Positions 39,641 to 51,933 of a DNA stretch of 64,000 nt are shown in pieces. Origin of the DNA: Parietaria judaica. Its lineage: Eukaryota > Streptophyta > Magnoliopsida > Rosales > Urticaceae. The DNA is taken from contig OX940865.1 of NCBI GenBank assembly GCA_954871525.1, positions 11,608,606 through 11,672,605 of the forward strand, read 5' to 3'. How positions within the stretch are numbered: position 1 is the first letter of the stretch; each line of letters begins with the position of its first letter. The notes beneath the pieces are model-generated. The model saw nothing but the letters and a program-made list of their open reading frames with translations, searched no databases and was not told the origin of the DNA. Made by a program: the position numbers and the translations under genes.

Positions 39641-42600
39641 ATGACACCGGTAATTCCGTATTCCATAAGCAATGTTTCGCTTATTCCCGGGACGGCATTC
39701 ACGACAAGGAGGAACTATTCCGCGCGGCTCGGCTTGTCAAGGAGAGCTGCTGTAAATGCATCGTGCCCGCAGAGTTTTCTGCTATCACGGTCGGCTTCTT
39801 TCCGGTTGCTCTCACCTTACGGGAGGGGTTGTTCGTTGCACAGCCAATCGCGACTCCATTTCTTACGTGCCACGGAAACTGAAGTGGCTGTGGAAGAGCC
39901 AGAGTCGTCGGTTTCTGGTGAAGTGCCATCCGATGACGCCCCAGCTCAGTCTAAACGTGCAAGGCCGGTTAAGAAAAGCGACTTGCCTCCTGTCAGCAAT
40001 GAGGAACTCGTTGCTGGTGCAACGTTTACCGGTAAAGTAAGGTCAACCCAGCCTTTTGGTGCGTTCGTGGATTTCGGAGCCTTCACGGACGGCCTAGTGC
40101 ACGTTTCACAGTTAAGCGATAGCTTCGTCAAGGAAGTCGGTAGCGTCGTCTCCGTTGGGCAAGAAGTGAAGGTTAGACTGCTCGAAGCGAACATGGAGTC
40201 TGGACGGATTTCTCTTTCGATGCGTGAAAACGACGATGGTGGTAAGGAAAGGGGCGGGCCAGGCAGAAAGAACAGTTCGAGGCCCGGCCAAAGGAAGGGT
40301 GACCCAAAAAAAGCCTCGAAATTTGCCAAAGGACAAGATCTAGAGGGTACCGTGAAGAACATGAATAAGGCCGGTTCTTTCATTGCTCTTCCTGAGGGAG
40401 AGGAAGGATTCCTGCCCATATCAGAAGAAATTGATGACGGATTTGGAACCATGATGGGTGAGAGTACTCTTGAGGTCGGTCAAGAAGTCAGCGTACGGGT
40501 GTTGCGTATCAGCAGAGGACAATTGACGTTGACGATGAAGAAGGAAGAGAACATTCAAAAGACGGATGTTCCGGTAGGTCAAGGGGTTGTACACACCGCA
40601 ACAAACCCGTTTTTGCTGGCCTTCCGTAAGAACAAGGATATTGCTGCTTTCCTCGATGAGAGGGAGAAAGTCGAAGAAGCTGTAGCCCCAGAGGTCCCAC
40701 AAAAACCCGAGGAGACTGCAACGGAGGCTTCCACTCCTAGTAGCGTCCTTACTGAAGCAGAAACCACTGATGACCAACAAGCTGAGGACGAGTTGCCAGT
40801 GGAAGAAGCCAAGGAGGTTGTAATTAAGGACGAGGTGGCAGTACAAGAAACCGAGGATGCGACAGTGAAGGAAGAGGTTGTAGAGCCAGTAGCCGAAGAG
40901 ACGACAGTAAAGGATGAGGTGGCAGTACAAGAAACCGATGATGCAACAGTAAAGGAAGAGAGTGTAGAGCCGGTAGCCGATGACGCGACAATTAAGGATG
41001 AGGTGGCAGTACAAGAAGCCGACGATGCAACAGTGAAGGAAGAGATCGTAGAGCCGGTAGCCGAGGAGACGATAGTGAAGGAAGAGGTTGTAGAGCCGGT
41101 AACTGAGGAAACGACAGTGAAGGATGAGGTGACAGCCGAGGATGAGACAACGAAGGAAGAGGTTATTGAGCCGGTAGCCGAGGAGGCTACAGTGAAGGAC
41201 GGGGTTGCTGAGCAACAAGACGAGAATGTGGCAGTGAAGGACGATGTTGCAGAGCCAGTAGCCGAGGAGACTATAGTCCAGGAAGAGGTGGCAGTACAAG
41301 AAGCCGAGGAAAAAGTTCCAGAGGAAATAGCTCCTGAGAATCAGCAGACCTCTGAGTCCGATACTAACGGCAGCGTCGCCAGTGCAGATTCCCAACCCGA
41401 CAATCCTCCTTCCGAAGCCGCTAAAGGTGCGTAGCTCCAGTGTCGAGGAGGGATAAACAAGTGAAAAATGGTTTGAGGTTGTGTAGAATATTTCGTTCGT
41501 TTTTTTTGTTCTAGTGTCTGCCGTTTTTGTTGGACATTTTTTTTCACGGAATTTAGTCTTTCTGTTAAAAGTTGAAACTCGGAAGTTGCAAAATGCTTTT
41601 CACAATTACATATGCAAAAAGTGTCACTTTATGAGAGCTATTCCCCGAAACGCTTTTCTTCGTCATTCTTATTACTTTGAGCTAGATCTTGTTGTATGTC
41701 GATATTAGCGCGTTACTGATTTGATTAGAACAGGTAAAGCTTTTTCATGTGATTGTTTTAGTAGTCTCTGTTCAATGCATTTAATGCAGCAACAATATCA
41801 CCGGCGCTCGTAAAGCAGCTGCGAGATGAGAGCGGAGCCGGAATGATGGACTGCAAAAGAGCGCTCTCTGAGAGCGGAGGTGACATCGTCAAAGCAACGG
41901 AATACCTCAGAAAGAAAGGCTTGGCAAGCGCGGAAAAGAAGGCTAGCCGAGCCACCGCTGAGGGAAGGATAGGGTCGTACATTCACGACAGCCGGATCGG
42001 TGTGCTTGTGGAACTTAACTGCGAGACTGACTTTGTCGCACGGGGTGAGATCTTCAAGGAGCTGGTCGATGACCTGGCAATGCAAGTCGCCGCGTGCCCT
42101 CAAGTGCAATACATCGCTTCGGAAGACGTCCCCGAGGAGCTCGTCAACAAGGAGCGGGAGATCGAGATGCAGAAGGAAGATCTTGCCTCCAAGCCGGAGC
42201 AGATCAGGTCGAAAATCGTCGACGGCCGGGTCAAGAAGAGGCTCGATGAGCTGGCGTTGCTCGAACAGGCCTACATCAAGAACGACAAGGTTTTGATGAA
42301 GGACTGGGTGAAGCAAACGATCTCAACCGTTGGGGAAAACATCAAAGTCAAGAGATTCGTACGCTACAATCTCGGAGAGGGCCTGGAAAAGAAGAGTCAG
42401 GATTTCGCTGCTGAGGTCGCGGCCCAAACAACAGCGAAACAGGCAGCACCGAAAGCCGAGTCTCCTGCTTCACCGGAAGAGGTGAAGGAGACTGTCGAAA
42501 AGTAAGTAAAACTTTCTCGTAAATTGAACACATGCACCTGAACTTTGCTCATAGATTGATGTGTTCTCCCCACGTCAACTTTATAATATGAAGCGGTAAA

Positions 42601-43281
42601 AAACTGCACCTATAACTCTAAACGGAATCGAGAAAGCATCTTTTACGCTTTACGTATATACCCTTCTGTCGCAGGCCTCCGACCGTCGCCGTGTCCGCTT
42701 CACTGGTCAAACAGCTACGAGATGAAACCGGGGCCGGAATGATGGATTGCAAGAAAGCTCTGTCGGAGAGTGGCGGCGACATGGAGAAGGCGCAAGAGTA
42801 CCTCCGGAAGAAGGGTCTCTCGTCGGCCGACAAAAAATCGAGCCGGCTCGCGGCGGAAGGCAGGATCGGCGCTTACATTCACGACTCGCGCATCGGCGTC
42901 CTCATCGAAGTCAACTGCGAAACGGACTTCGTCGCCCGAAACGAGGCGTTCAAGGAGCTGGTGGACGACTTGGCAATGCAAGTGGTGGCGTGCCCTAGCG
43001 TGAGCTTTGTGTCAGTCGACGATGTCGGAAACGATGTGGTGGAGAAGGAGAAAGAGCTCGAGAGGCAGCGAGAGGATCTGCGGTCAAAGCCGGAGAGCAT
43101 AAGGGAGAAGATCGTGGAGGGTCGGGTCGCAAAGAGGCTCGGAGAGCTCGCCCTGCTGGAGCAGCCGTTTGTCAAAAACGACGCGATTTTGGTGAAGGAC
43201 TTGCTCAAACAAACCGTCGCCACCCTCGGGGAGAACATCAAGGTGCGAAGGTTCGTCCGGTTCACCCTTGGCGAGGCCTAG
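39641..43281 (+). CDS. PETs: Plastid translation polyprotein PETs: two S1 domains plus two EF-Ts domains, 1034 aa, 3 exons
   Basis: EF-Ts recharges EF-Tu with GTP in translation elongation. Plant plastids make it within a polyprotein whose N-terminal S1 domains correspond to the ribosome-associated PSRP-7 of green algae. Exons: 39641-41426, 41790-42501, 42675-43281; GT-AG, 3105 nt in one frame. Residues 1 to about 75 are Ser/Arg-rich and low in acidic residues, as in chloroplast transit peptides. S1 domain 1 is about 122-196 and S1 domain 2 about 229-302. A long acidic Val/Glu-rich repeat linker follows (about 385-560). EF-Ts 1 is about 600-815 ([19 protein letters not shown]) and EF-Ts 2 about 838-1034 ([19 protein letters not shown]). 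The TDFVAR motif is in both. The protein is somewhat longer than Arabidopsis EMB2726 (about 950 aa), probably because of the linker. The Arabidopsis gene is needed for embryo development. Confidence 0.95.
40801..41340 (+). repeat. Coding repeat array: acidic linker of PETs
   Basis: Imperfect repeats encode units such as VKDEVAVQE and [13 protein letters not shown], alternating over about 180 codons with many GAGGT/GAAGAGGT blocks. The expansion lies between the S1 and EF-Ts parts. It would be a disordered, strongly acidic spacer, and repeat number is expected to vary between accessions. Confidence 0.9.
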
Positions 43282-44087
43282 AGAGTTGAGAAACTAATTT
43301 TGAATCGAAGTGATCACAATTTTTGCTGTGATTTGAGACGAAAAAGAGAGCTCTATTATCTAGACAGCAAAACCATTTTGGGGGCAGAGAGGTCATTTTA
43401 TTCTTTGTTGTATGAAATAACAGAAAGGCAATTCTGTAGAGGCATTTTTGTAATCAATTTTACATTTCTTATACCAATTCCAATGGTTTGTGCTAATCTC
43501 TTCCTAATTTTAACATACTAAATAGCATCTTCTCTCATATTTTTTCAAGTCATTTCGAACCACCGTGATTAGATAGCCACTTGGTCAATGTTTATTACTG
43601 AATTAACATTCTTACATAATTTTATTACGACTTCTCCAATTGCTATAATAAAAATAAATATAAAAAATATTCTAAAGTTTGTATTTTTATTCTCGTAAAA
43701 TTATTATCACTTTGTAGTTTTGTCCTTACAAAGTGTAATGAGAGTTGAGACAAAGTCAATAACTTGAAAGATATTTACAAAAATTGTGCTTATTCCTCAT
43801 CTAGCCCACTCATAAAATTTGCAATTTTGTTTACACCAGTGGCCGAAGGGCTGCATATGAACATAAATACAAAGTCGGGGATAAGATAGTCATTTTACAA
43901 AGTGATAGACCGGTCACGAAAAAGAGAGACAAAATGCGGGATGTTTATCCTAAAAACAAACATGATCTTGAAACACAAAAGAACTCATGCAAATGACGTA
44001 TCAAGATTCGTTTCTACAATTTTTTTGGCAGTAGTATGCAAACATGACTAGTTTTTAACTTATAACCCAAGTAAGAAGTACTTGGAT
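43282..44087. other. Convergent intergenic region between PETs and METTL5
   Basis: About 800 bp of AT-rich DNA holding the 3' flanks of two convergent genes. I see no gene or clear repeat in it. Confidence 0.6.
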
Positions 44088-46515
44088 TCATTTTTTGGGC
44101 ACAAATCGCCAGAGATCCACAGCAATATCCACCTCCTTCTTCTTATGAAACTTGTACATCTGCGGGACATCAAACCGAAGCTGACAACAAAAAAGAAATA
44201 CGCAACGCACATTTAGAAGAATCGTCCATGAACGCGCTGGTTATTCACGAAATCGCAGCTTCACCATGGTGGATACACAGAAGTCGTGTTGTAAATGTTT
44301 TTTGCAAGTTAAACCGATGGTAGTTTAATTACTGAGAAAGGAGGAAAAGAAAAAGCAAGCTTTAATGTACCTCGCACAAAACCTCGGCACTGCTAGCATT
44401 AAAACTCCGCAACGCAGTGTTTCTCACGTGCTGAAAAAAAAAGACGAGAAAATATCGCATTAATGCCATTTTTCGCGATTAAAAGACTCTTATACACCAA
44501 GCAGGAAAAGATAATTACGCCATCTAAACCCGTATAAAGGGACATTTTGTATACAGCATTGAAGGAATGTTTTTTCTTTCAGGAACGTTTACAATAAGCT
44601 AGTCAATCCCATTTATTAATCAACAAAATTTTTACAATAGAAACGCTCTTTTCTTCGAGATCAGGACCAGAACTTTCATATGATATTCAATAGAAATTTT
44701 CTACTAATCAAACGTAACAGTTGAACCTAAATTAAAGGCATATATTTATAGGACTACAAACCCTAATCACATATTTAGTGTAAATACCCTAATAACCCCT
44801 CATAAAATAAGACACTAATCAAAACAATTTCCTTATTAGTGGGTCATACACAAGCTAGTGAAATGCTCTTACAGGTAGACCCGCAATAAAAATTGCTTCT
44901 CAAGGAGCATGGAGAAGGATCTAATCGCCAATTTATTATCGGATCACAGTCACTACTCTGATAAACGCAGATTATGGAGAGTGACTTACATCTCTTGTTG
45001 AGGTCTTATGTAAGGAATATACCGCTTGGGAAGCAATCTGACAAACGGAGAAAATCAGGAATATCTTCTTAGAACAACTAAGTACTCAAGATTTTTGGTT
45101 TCAACAGAAAATGACCTACCTTCAAAGACATGGAGAGGAACTCCATATCAGCGCCTTTTTTCTGGGTTCCGAAAGGCGGATTCATAACTACAGTATCAAT
45201 GCCACGCCCTAAAAATAAACGTAATTTCTTAGAACATGAATTGGAAAGCATAGTAAAGAAGAAGTCATTACAATCACTGAAATTATTACATGTTAATCAC
45301 ACTCAATGAATACTTAATTTTACCATCTTCTCATAAAATAGATGCAAAAACTACAATCAATTCCAAAGAGGCGCATGATAGGCGCACACTTCTCATGTAC
45401 AAGCGTCGCGGGGAAACATATGTCCTTTACAATATTTAGTTTAATTTTATTAATTGATTAAGCTATAATTACGCCATAAAGGGTAGTTCGGTAATTTTTT
45501 TGTGTAATTGGGGTTTTGGCCAAGCTATTAGACACCCACCTTGGGCACCAAGCTGGCGATGGCTATGCTTTTGTTTGGATAATTCTCTTTTGCGTCTAGG
45601 ATAGTCTCCAACCGCACTCTTGAAGGATTGATCGTTTATTTATGTTCTTCGGATTAATTTCGATAAATAGGATGGGCGAATCTTCAACTCGATGATATCC
45701 CGCTGGCTAGAATCGTGTCTATGTGCTGTGATTGGTTTATTAGCGTTTAATTGGAAACCGAATTGCATCATCGTATAAGAAAATGAACAAATCATTACCT
45801 CTCCATTGCAAGTTCCCAATCTTGGACTGAACGTAGTCTATTTCCAACTACAGATACAAGAGTTTACCAGTGATTCATACTGTAATACTCATAAAGAATT
45901 CAAATATATTTGCAGAAAATCCAAAATTACCTCAAGATCTTCGGCATTTTGACACGCAATTTCAAGAGCGTCGGGGTCCGCGTCGATGCCAATGACATGT
46001 CTGCCTCAAACAACATCGACATTCCAACAAACACCATGAACATAAGTTAAAACAAACACTCAAGTGAATGAACTTCAAATCATGGTAGTTCCGAAACAGT
46101 TACTGCATAGATGGTTACTTACTCGGCGCCCAAGATCGAGGCTGCCGCCCCTAATGTACCGCAACCGCAACCGAAATCGGCCACAACCTTGTCGCTGACA
46201 TCGCCAAATGAATTCTCAGCCTGCAGATTTCGTAACGGAATTGCTCAGTGTAAAATTGCTACAATGGCAATGAATGCCTTGGAATCCAAGACACTTGTCT
46301 ATTCTAACACAACCCAGTTCAGAGAAATACTGTGTATATCATGCGAGAAGCGATGTGGGGTCCAGTTGGGTATTGCTCTAGCTCAATCTGCAACACGCGG
46401 AGATTCAATGAGAAGCCTCGCTTGGTGAGTGAAAATCACAGAGAAAGAGAGAGACTTTGGGATTTGAGAACTGTTGAAGGTCACCGAGAAGACTTTCCAA
46501 CTGCTTAAGCTTCAT
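44088..46515 (-). CDS. METTL5: METTL5-type 18S rRNA N6-adenosine methyltransferase, 207 aa, 9 exons
   Basis: METTL5 makes one m6A in 18S rRNA and works with the activator TRMT112. Minus-strand exons: 46515-46456, 46387-46331, 46220-46123, 46000-45931, 45847-45799, 45208-45120, 45037-44990, 44430-44371, 44180-44088. Total 624 nt; the length matches human METTL5 (209 aa). Read start MKLKQLESLLGDLQQF, then EQYPTGPHIA and the SAM-binding motif VADFGCGCGTLG (52-63). The acidic motif IGIDADPDALE follows, then the catalytic NPPFGT (121-126), typical of N6-adenine methyltransferases. It ends DIAVDLWRFVPKK. Exon 1 uses GTCTCT as donor (AAA|GTCTCT), the weakest site in the model. The intron at 45209-45798 contains a GC-richer segment that may be a transposon relic. 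Catalytic residues are intact. Confidence 0.93.
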
Positions 46516-47608
46516 TGGGTTCGAAGGGTTGGTTGCTTGGAATCGAAATGATGAAGAGAAGATTCAGCTTTCGAAAAGTTGTCGCGCGCTCAATTGCTCC
46601 CTTCCATGAACCCTAATTTTATCCGTTTGTGTGATTTCGTTCAAAGGATTTGGGATTCGTATTAAGATTCCGAATCCAATAAATTCTTCATTGTGGTACA
46701 TAACTCGTGTCGTGTTAGTACGATTGAATAATCGCATATCCGTGCGGTAGGGCTGAAACCGGAACCAGAACCAGGAATTTGACCATTTCTATTCCTGTCC
46801 TAAAAAGATAAGGATAGAGTTTTTCTGTCCCGGTTCTGGTTATGAGAAATCCTAGTTTTTTTTTATTTTTAATCGAAATAAGAATCGGGACACCAATTGA
46901 AATCCTGATTTTTTAGGACCTCATTTCGAGACTAAATTCGGGACAAAATCCAGGACATAAACCATGAAAAAAAAAAAGATGCAAGAGTTCTACACTTCAT
47001 TTGAGTTTCTCATTTAGACCAAAAACTCCATTATAATCATAATCATAGTAAGCAAGTGATGATAAATACTTGATATTAAGAACACCATGCGTTATCTTCC
47101 TTGTTTACACAATTGAGCTTACAACTTTACTATTTTGGATATTCTTTGGGTAAACAATAATTTTTTCTCTAAAATTTCTTGCCATTTCTTACAAGATAAA
47201 TTGAATTATCTCAACCTTATCAAATAAGATTTATATAGAAACACAATATATATAAATGTTTTTTAATAAGAGAACACTTCGCAGAGCAAGGGTTTCGGTT
47301 GTCCGGCAGAGATAATTTTTTTAAAAAATCAAACTTTTGTGTGATCAGATTTAATTTGGGAGGCCCGAAACACCGGGACAGAACCAAAAAATGACCAAGT
47401 CTCCTTCAGTTTTACAGTAGATTTCGTGACAGAGCTATATAAAAATGATATAACGTAAGATAAAGGGTTCTAAGAAACAGCTCAACCCTATCACAGAACT
47501 CCATGTATACATGAATTTTAGGAACTATTAACCAGGGCTTCAACTGATACAAATAATACAACATGGAGGTCGAAAATCTTCGATTAGGGTTTCAGAGAAT
47601 CAACTTAA
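46516..47608. other. METTL5 promoter side and 3' flank of RPB5 copy A
   Basis: It includes the METTL5 leader (just above 46515) and a stretch at about 46745-46965 rich in GGAACC/CGGGAC motifs with partial self-complementarity, perhaps a MITE relic. From about 47064 it holds the start of duplicated block A. No gene was found. Confidence 0.5.
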
Positions 47609-49715
47609 TCATACAACGTAACGATAGGTGACGTAACGCCCTGCAGTCTCACTTGGCCGGATTATCTTCACAACTTGTCCACGCTTCAGCCCGTAGTATC
47701 TTGCAACCGGGTCAGTCACTTGAATCCGGGGAAGCTGGGAAAAACAAACCCAACAAAACTATTGAATTAAGAATTCAATTACGCAAATAAGACGGGAGAT
47801 GCTACGATAATATCTACTTGTTGTCCAAATATGTGTTCGAATGCTGATGTGCTATGATATATACACCAAAATGCAATTTAATTATACGACAATTCAGGGA
47901 AAAGTGTTAACAAAAGAATATTAAGCGGGCGAAGTGCACCCTTAGAAAAATTGAAGCGGTGTAATTGCAAACTATGCTTTCAAAAATAGACACAAAACCT
48001 TAAAATAATTTATTTCTCATGTCCATCTAAAAATCTCTCGCTCCGCCGTGCACTTACAGGGAATTAGTTTTAAGGTAAAACACTTTAATTTTGAGATTCT
48101 TGAAAGCAATGTAATGTTCATCACTGCCTACCTGTGTTTCTTTCACAGTATATCTCTCCAGCAAAGTCTTCTTCTCCTCGGTTGTGAGCACTTGATGCTC
48201 GGGAACAAGAACGTGCTCCTTTATATTAACCAAAAGCTCTGCTTCCTGTACACCATTATGTTCTAGTCAAATCGTGTCAGGAGATTTAGATTGCCAAAAT
48301 TGTATTAACTAAACATTAAGATAACTATACTCGCGATCAAGATTTGTAACAAATAGAACGAGTAAAACCATGCCCATCATTACATATTGATATATCACAG
48401 CTATTAATAATGGTGTCGATCTACAAAAAAACCTAGCTCTTAACAAAAAAACCTAGCTCTTAACAATCTTATTGCATTATAATCACAGAAGAGTTTCAAA
48501 TGAAAATATTTGCCTTTAATTATACTTAAGAACACCAAGCTTTTCATGCATACTTAGGATGACGGTCCTCGTACGTATATAAACAATATAATGATAGGAC
48601 TCTTAGTTGAAAGACGAAACCCCGGTCCAACGCTCCCAACAATGTATTGTAGGAAATCCAAACAATGCAAGTATAAAGACAAACTCTCACAAAGGCACCG
48701 ATTTATAAGATTAGAAACCCTAATCCTATATTTATTTTTTTGTCAAATACCTCTAATGCCCTAAAGCAATATAGCACCTAAGACATAATTACATAAATAT
48801 AATTCAAGGTATAACGAAGAAGTGAAGAATATTCCAAATACTATCTACCAAGCAATATGGTATAACTTATAAGCATCATCCATGGGATGGAACTAGAGAT
48901 CATCATCACGGGAAATTATCACGGGAGTACTAATCTTTCACCTGAAAAACTTCCAAGTGGAATTTTGCAGATATCTCACTTAAAACGTTCCGAGCAAAGG
49001 GCGTCAAATTCTGTTGACAGACCAATATCGCCCTAGAAACATTCTCTGACTTCATCCGGTTCGTGTAACTCTTCATTACCTTAACACCCACCTTCGGTTC
49101 ATCCGGGAAAAAAACATAGATCTGAAACACAAGAAGCGAACTACAAATGTGACACCTTGATCAAACACAACCTAATAAAATTATAATGACCCGCTTAGAT
49201 GCATAATAAAGGTCACCCACACGGCACTTCTTGATAAAAACGCAAGTGAAGTCGGTTCTCAAACAGAACTTTCCGGAAACCGTACAATGATACGATGTAC
49301 ATAGTGTGTTGTGTGGTATCATATCAGACGATTTTCATGTAAGTGGCCGCATATTCCACTTCTTTATTCGTTGTCGCAGCTGAAAAGTGAAAATCCTAGG
49401 TTCCAAAAAGAAAAAGGAATAGGCCGCCACTTTCAGTTAACTTATAGCTATTTTTGCCGCATATATCCTATGGGAGTGATGCTATCCAACTGTGTCAATC
49501 ATTCTGGAGAATACCTGATTAGAGGAATCATTCCTCATGGATTTGTTGATGACAAGGTCCTCCCTCTTCATATTGTCGCCGTATTTGTTCCTGAATTGCT
49601 CTTTGGTGATGTTGATTTCGAAGTCGCCGACCAAGTAGTTCCGATCCTTGAGCATCTGCATCACCGTCTTCCTGATCCTGAACAGCCTCGTCAGCTCCTC
49701 CTCCGTCAGAACCAT
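47609..49715 (-). CDS. NRPB5: RNA polymerase II/IV/V subunit 5 (RPB5), copy A, 206 aa, 4 exons
   Basis: RPB5 is the shared jaw subunit of nuclear RNA polymerases and contacts downstream DNA. Minus-strand exons: 49715-49515, 49121-48942, 48245-48132, 47734-47609; GT-AG, 621 nt. The N-terminal jaw domain (about 1-130) starts [18 protein letters not shown] and includes [10 protein letters not shown] and NLTPFARNV. The conserved C-terminal assembly domain (about 135-206) has [27 protein letters not shown] and the usual end RYVTYRYVV. The length matches the family and all segments are intact, so it looks functional. A probable 92 bp 5' UTR intron (49727-49818) precedes the start codon; copy B has lost it. 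Copy B differs at 12 residues, six of them between 76 and 84. It is most like the general RPB5 class and not the Pol V-specific form, from its standard tail (inference). Confidence 0.95.
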
Positions 49716-49726
49716 CTCCGACTCTC

Positions 49727-49818
49727 CTGCTTTCGCACGACAAAAAGAAGGCCCATTTCAGCTTCTCAACCAGAAAAAGTTCACCAAACCAATCTCAGAA
49801 CTCGGAAAGCTAACTCAC
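49727..49818 (-). other. Probable 5' UTR intron of RPB5 copy A
   Basis: On the minus strand TTGCG|GTGAGTTAGC forms a strong donor and TGCGAAAGCAG an acceptor 11 nt upstream of the start codon. In copy B the same leader lacks the 108 bp equivalent to 49739-49846, including the donor. Confidence 0.6.
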
Positions 49819-50265
49819 CGCAACTTCAGAGCAACACAATCGAAGAAATTTCTGAGAAAGCGTCGGAAAGTAACCGGCGCCGGCGATCTGGTACAGGTCT
49901 GCTCCGGCGAGAGAGAGAGAGAGAGTTGGGGGTTTAAGATTTGGGCATTAGAATTAGGGTTTATCGGAGGATCGGCAGAAATAGTCAAATTCCTTTTGGG
50001 CTTTTTTTAGTTTAGTCTCGTTAACACGTTATATACATTAATATTTTCTTCAATTTGTGTTTAAAACGCCGATAACGGTATTTTGATTTCGCTCGTACAC
50101 CGATTACCGAAGGGTAAATTATATGTATGGATACCGTCTTGTAGAAAAATATATTTAGAGAATAGGCATAACGATGCAAATTTAAAGATTTGGTCGAGTA
50201 ACTTTATGGAGTAACGAGGTTAACAAAGATGAAAAGATAAACTTGGTCTTCAGGAAATAATATCT

Positions 50266-51933
50266 TATTTGTTAGGGTTAATTGCGGTAATAATGCACAA
50301 TCTTTGGTCAATAGGGGTTTTAGGTCCCCAACCTTTCAAAGTGTGGGTAAAAATACACAACGTTTGTTGAATGTAAAATCGGTTGGTCCTTCCGTTAGGG
50401 ATGTTAACTTCTGCTGATGTGGCATCGTTAAACTGCCAAATGGATTGCCAATTTGTAATAATAATTACATAACCTAATTAATAAGAATAAATTTAAATAT
50501 TTTAATTATGATTCAAAAAATAAATTAAAACTTTAAACTAACGAGCAATACTTATTTAACGCGTATTTCTTATTTTTGAACTCGTGCTTCAATATTATTC
50601 ACATCTTTACTATGTCATTTTTTTAAAATTACAATTGTTTTCAATAATCGATCGTTTTTTCAAAATTCTAGTCGTTTCTAATAAACCGTCGTTATGTAAT
50701 CTTTGCAATTTTGTCGTGTTTAATAATTCATCGTTTTTCAAAAATTTACGCATGTTCAAATGAAGAGCCTGTTAAATTTTTAGGGGGAGTAAAACTTATT
50801 TATTTAATTTTAATTATAATTTTTTTTAATCATAATTGTTGACGTGGTTTCCCACCTCAATCAGTCAAGTGTGACTTGTGAGCGTATGATAATTTTGAAT
50901 GAAACAATTTAGTGGAATTCGATCTCTCGCGTCGCAAGCTCACGATTCACTCACGATATATATATGTATATAAGCGATATAAATGAGACGAGGGATTTTT
51001 TATAGAGGTTCGTCCCAAAGCGGTAGTTGACTACTTCCTCTGTTAGTTTATTGCGACAATGAACATAGACGGATAGCTACAGGCAGCTAGATCGCGTCTG
51101 AGAATAGAAAAGAAGAGAGGAGTGGAGAAAGAATACAATGAGATCTTAAGTGAACAAGAATGCCGGGTAGAATCTCTTCGGTGTATTCTCTCGAGGTCGT
51201 AAGTAAGCGTGTGTGTTGATCTGAGCTTTAGCTTGGCATTTATAGGCTTAAATTCTTCCCGTTGGACTTCCAGGAATCGAGGGGTCTTCACTCCGCGCTG
51301 ACCGGGTTGAATGGACGATCTGGCTACACATGTCCCATGACTTCGTTCTCGTCGTCGTGTTTGAATTTATGTCCGTTGGAGGCTTGACTCCGTGCTCCTG
51401 GTCTTCCGTCTGAGTTTGAAATGGGATGCCGGGTAGAGAATATGACGACTCTACCCTCGTCTTTCTGGGCTGCTATCTAATGGATTTGGGCTTTAGAACT
51501 CATTGGGCCGAGTAGCCTGTATCCGTAGGTTCTTGGTCTGATTGAGAATCTCATTGGGCTTCTCAAATGGGCTTTTACGAATACCAGTTTATTTCTTTAA
51601 AGCCTTTTATCATGGTTTGTAAATTTAATTAATTCACAACCTTAGCACTTTATGTCATTTAAATAATGACGAATTTGTACATCAACAATAATTAAAATAC
51701 GATTTAATTTGTTCGTATTAATTAAATTATACCATTAATATTACAAGTTGGCAGTCCATTTGGCAGTTTAACGATGCCACATCAGCAGAATTTAACATCC
51801 CTAACGGAAAGACCAACGGATTTTACATTTAACAAAGGTTGTGTATTTTTGCCCACACTTTGAAAGGTTGGGGACCTAAAACCCCTCTTGACCAAAGGTT
51901 GTGCATTATTGCCGCTATTAACCCTATTTGTTA
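50266..51933. mobile_element. Mutator-like TIR element (non-autonomous MULE), 1650 bp plus 9 bp TSDs
   Basis: The element is 50275-51924. Its terminal inverted repeats are about 186 bp (50275-50460 and 51739-51924), start GGGTTAAT and are roughly 92-95% alike by eye. The flanking 9 bp TATTTGTTA is perfectly repeated (50266-50274 and 51925-51933). Long TIRs with a 9 bp duplication identify a Mutator-like element. Block B has the unoccupied site TATATGTTA at 55828-55836. No transposase frame is present. A solo LTR (50837-51687) is nested inside. Without that LTR and one copy of its TSD the element would be about 794 bp. Confidence 0.93.
50832..51692. mobile_element. Solo LTR of an LTR retrotransposon, 851 bp plus 5 bp TSDs
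   Basis: The LTR spans 50837-51687, begins TGTTGACGTGG and ends GTACATCAACA, so it has TGTTGA..TCAACA inverted ends typical of plant LTRs, mostly Copia. The direct repeat ATAAT flanks it (50832-50836 and 51688-51692). Internal sequence such as TTTTTTATAGAGGTTCGTCCC and ATTTATAGGC resembles plant Copia LTRs. No internal domain or second LTR is present, so recombination between two LTRs probably removed them. It sits inside the Mutator-like element. Confidence 0.85.

Noticed and set aside
40421..41395. Minus-strand open frame of 324 residues
   Set aside because: It is the antisense of the PETs acidic repeat. Its Leu/Cys/His-rich periodic sequence is produced by the coding repeat on the other strand.
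49311..49937. Plus-strand open frame of 208 residues
   Set aside because: It overlaps RPB5 exon 1 and leader in antisense and shows no domain. The RPB5 reading is certain.
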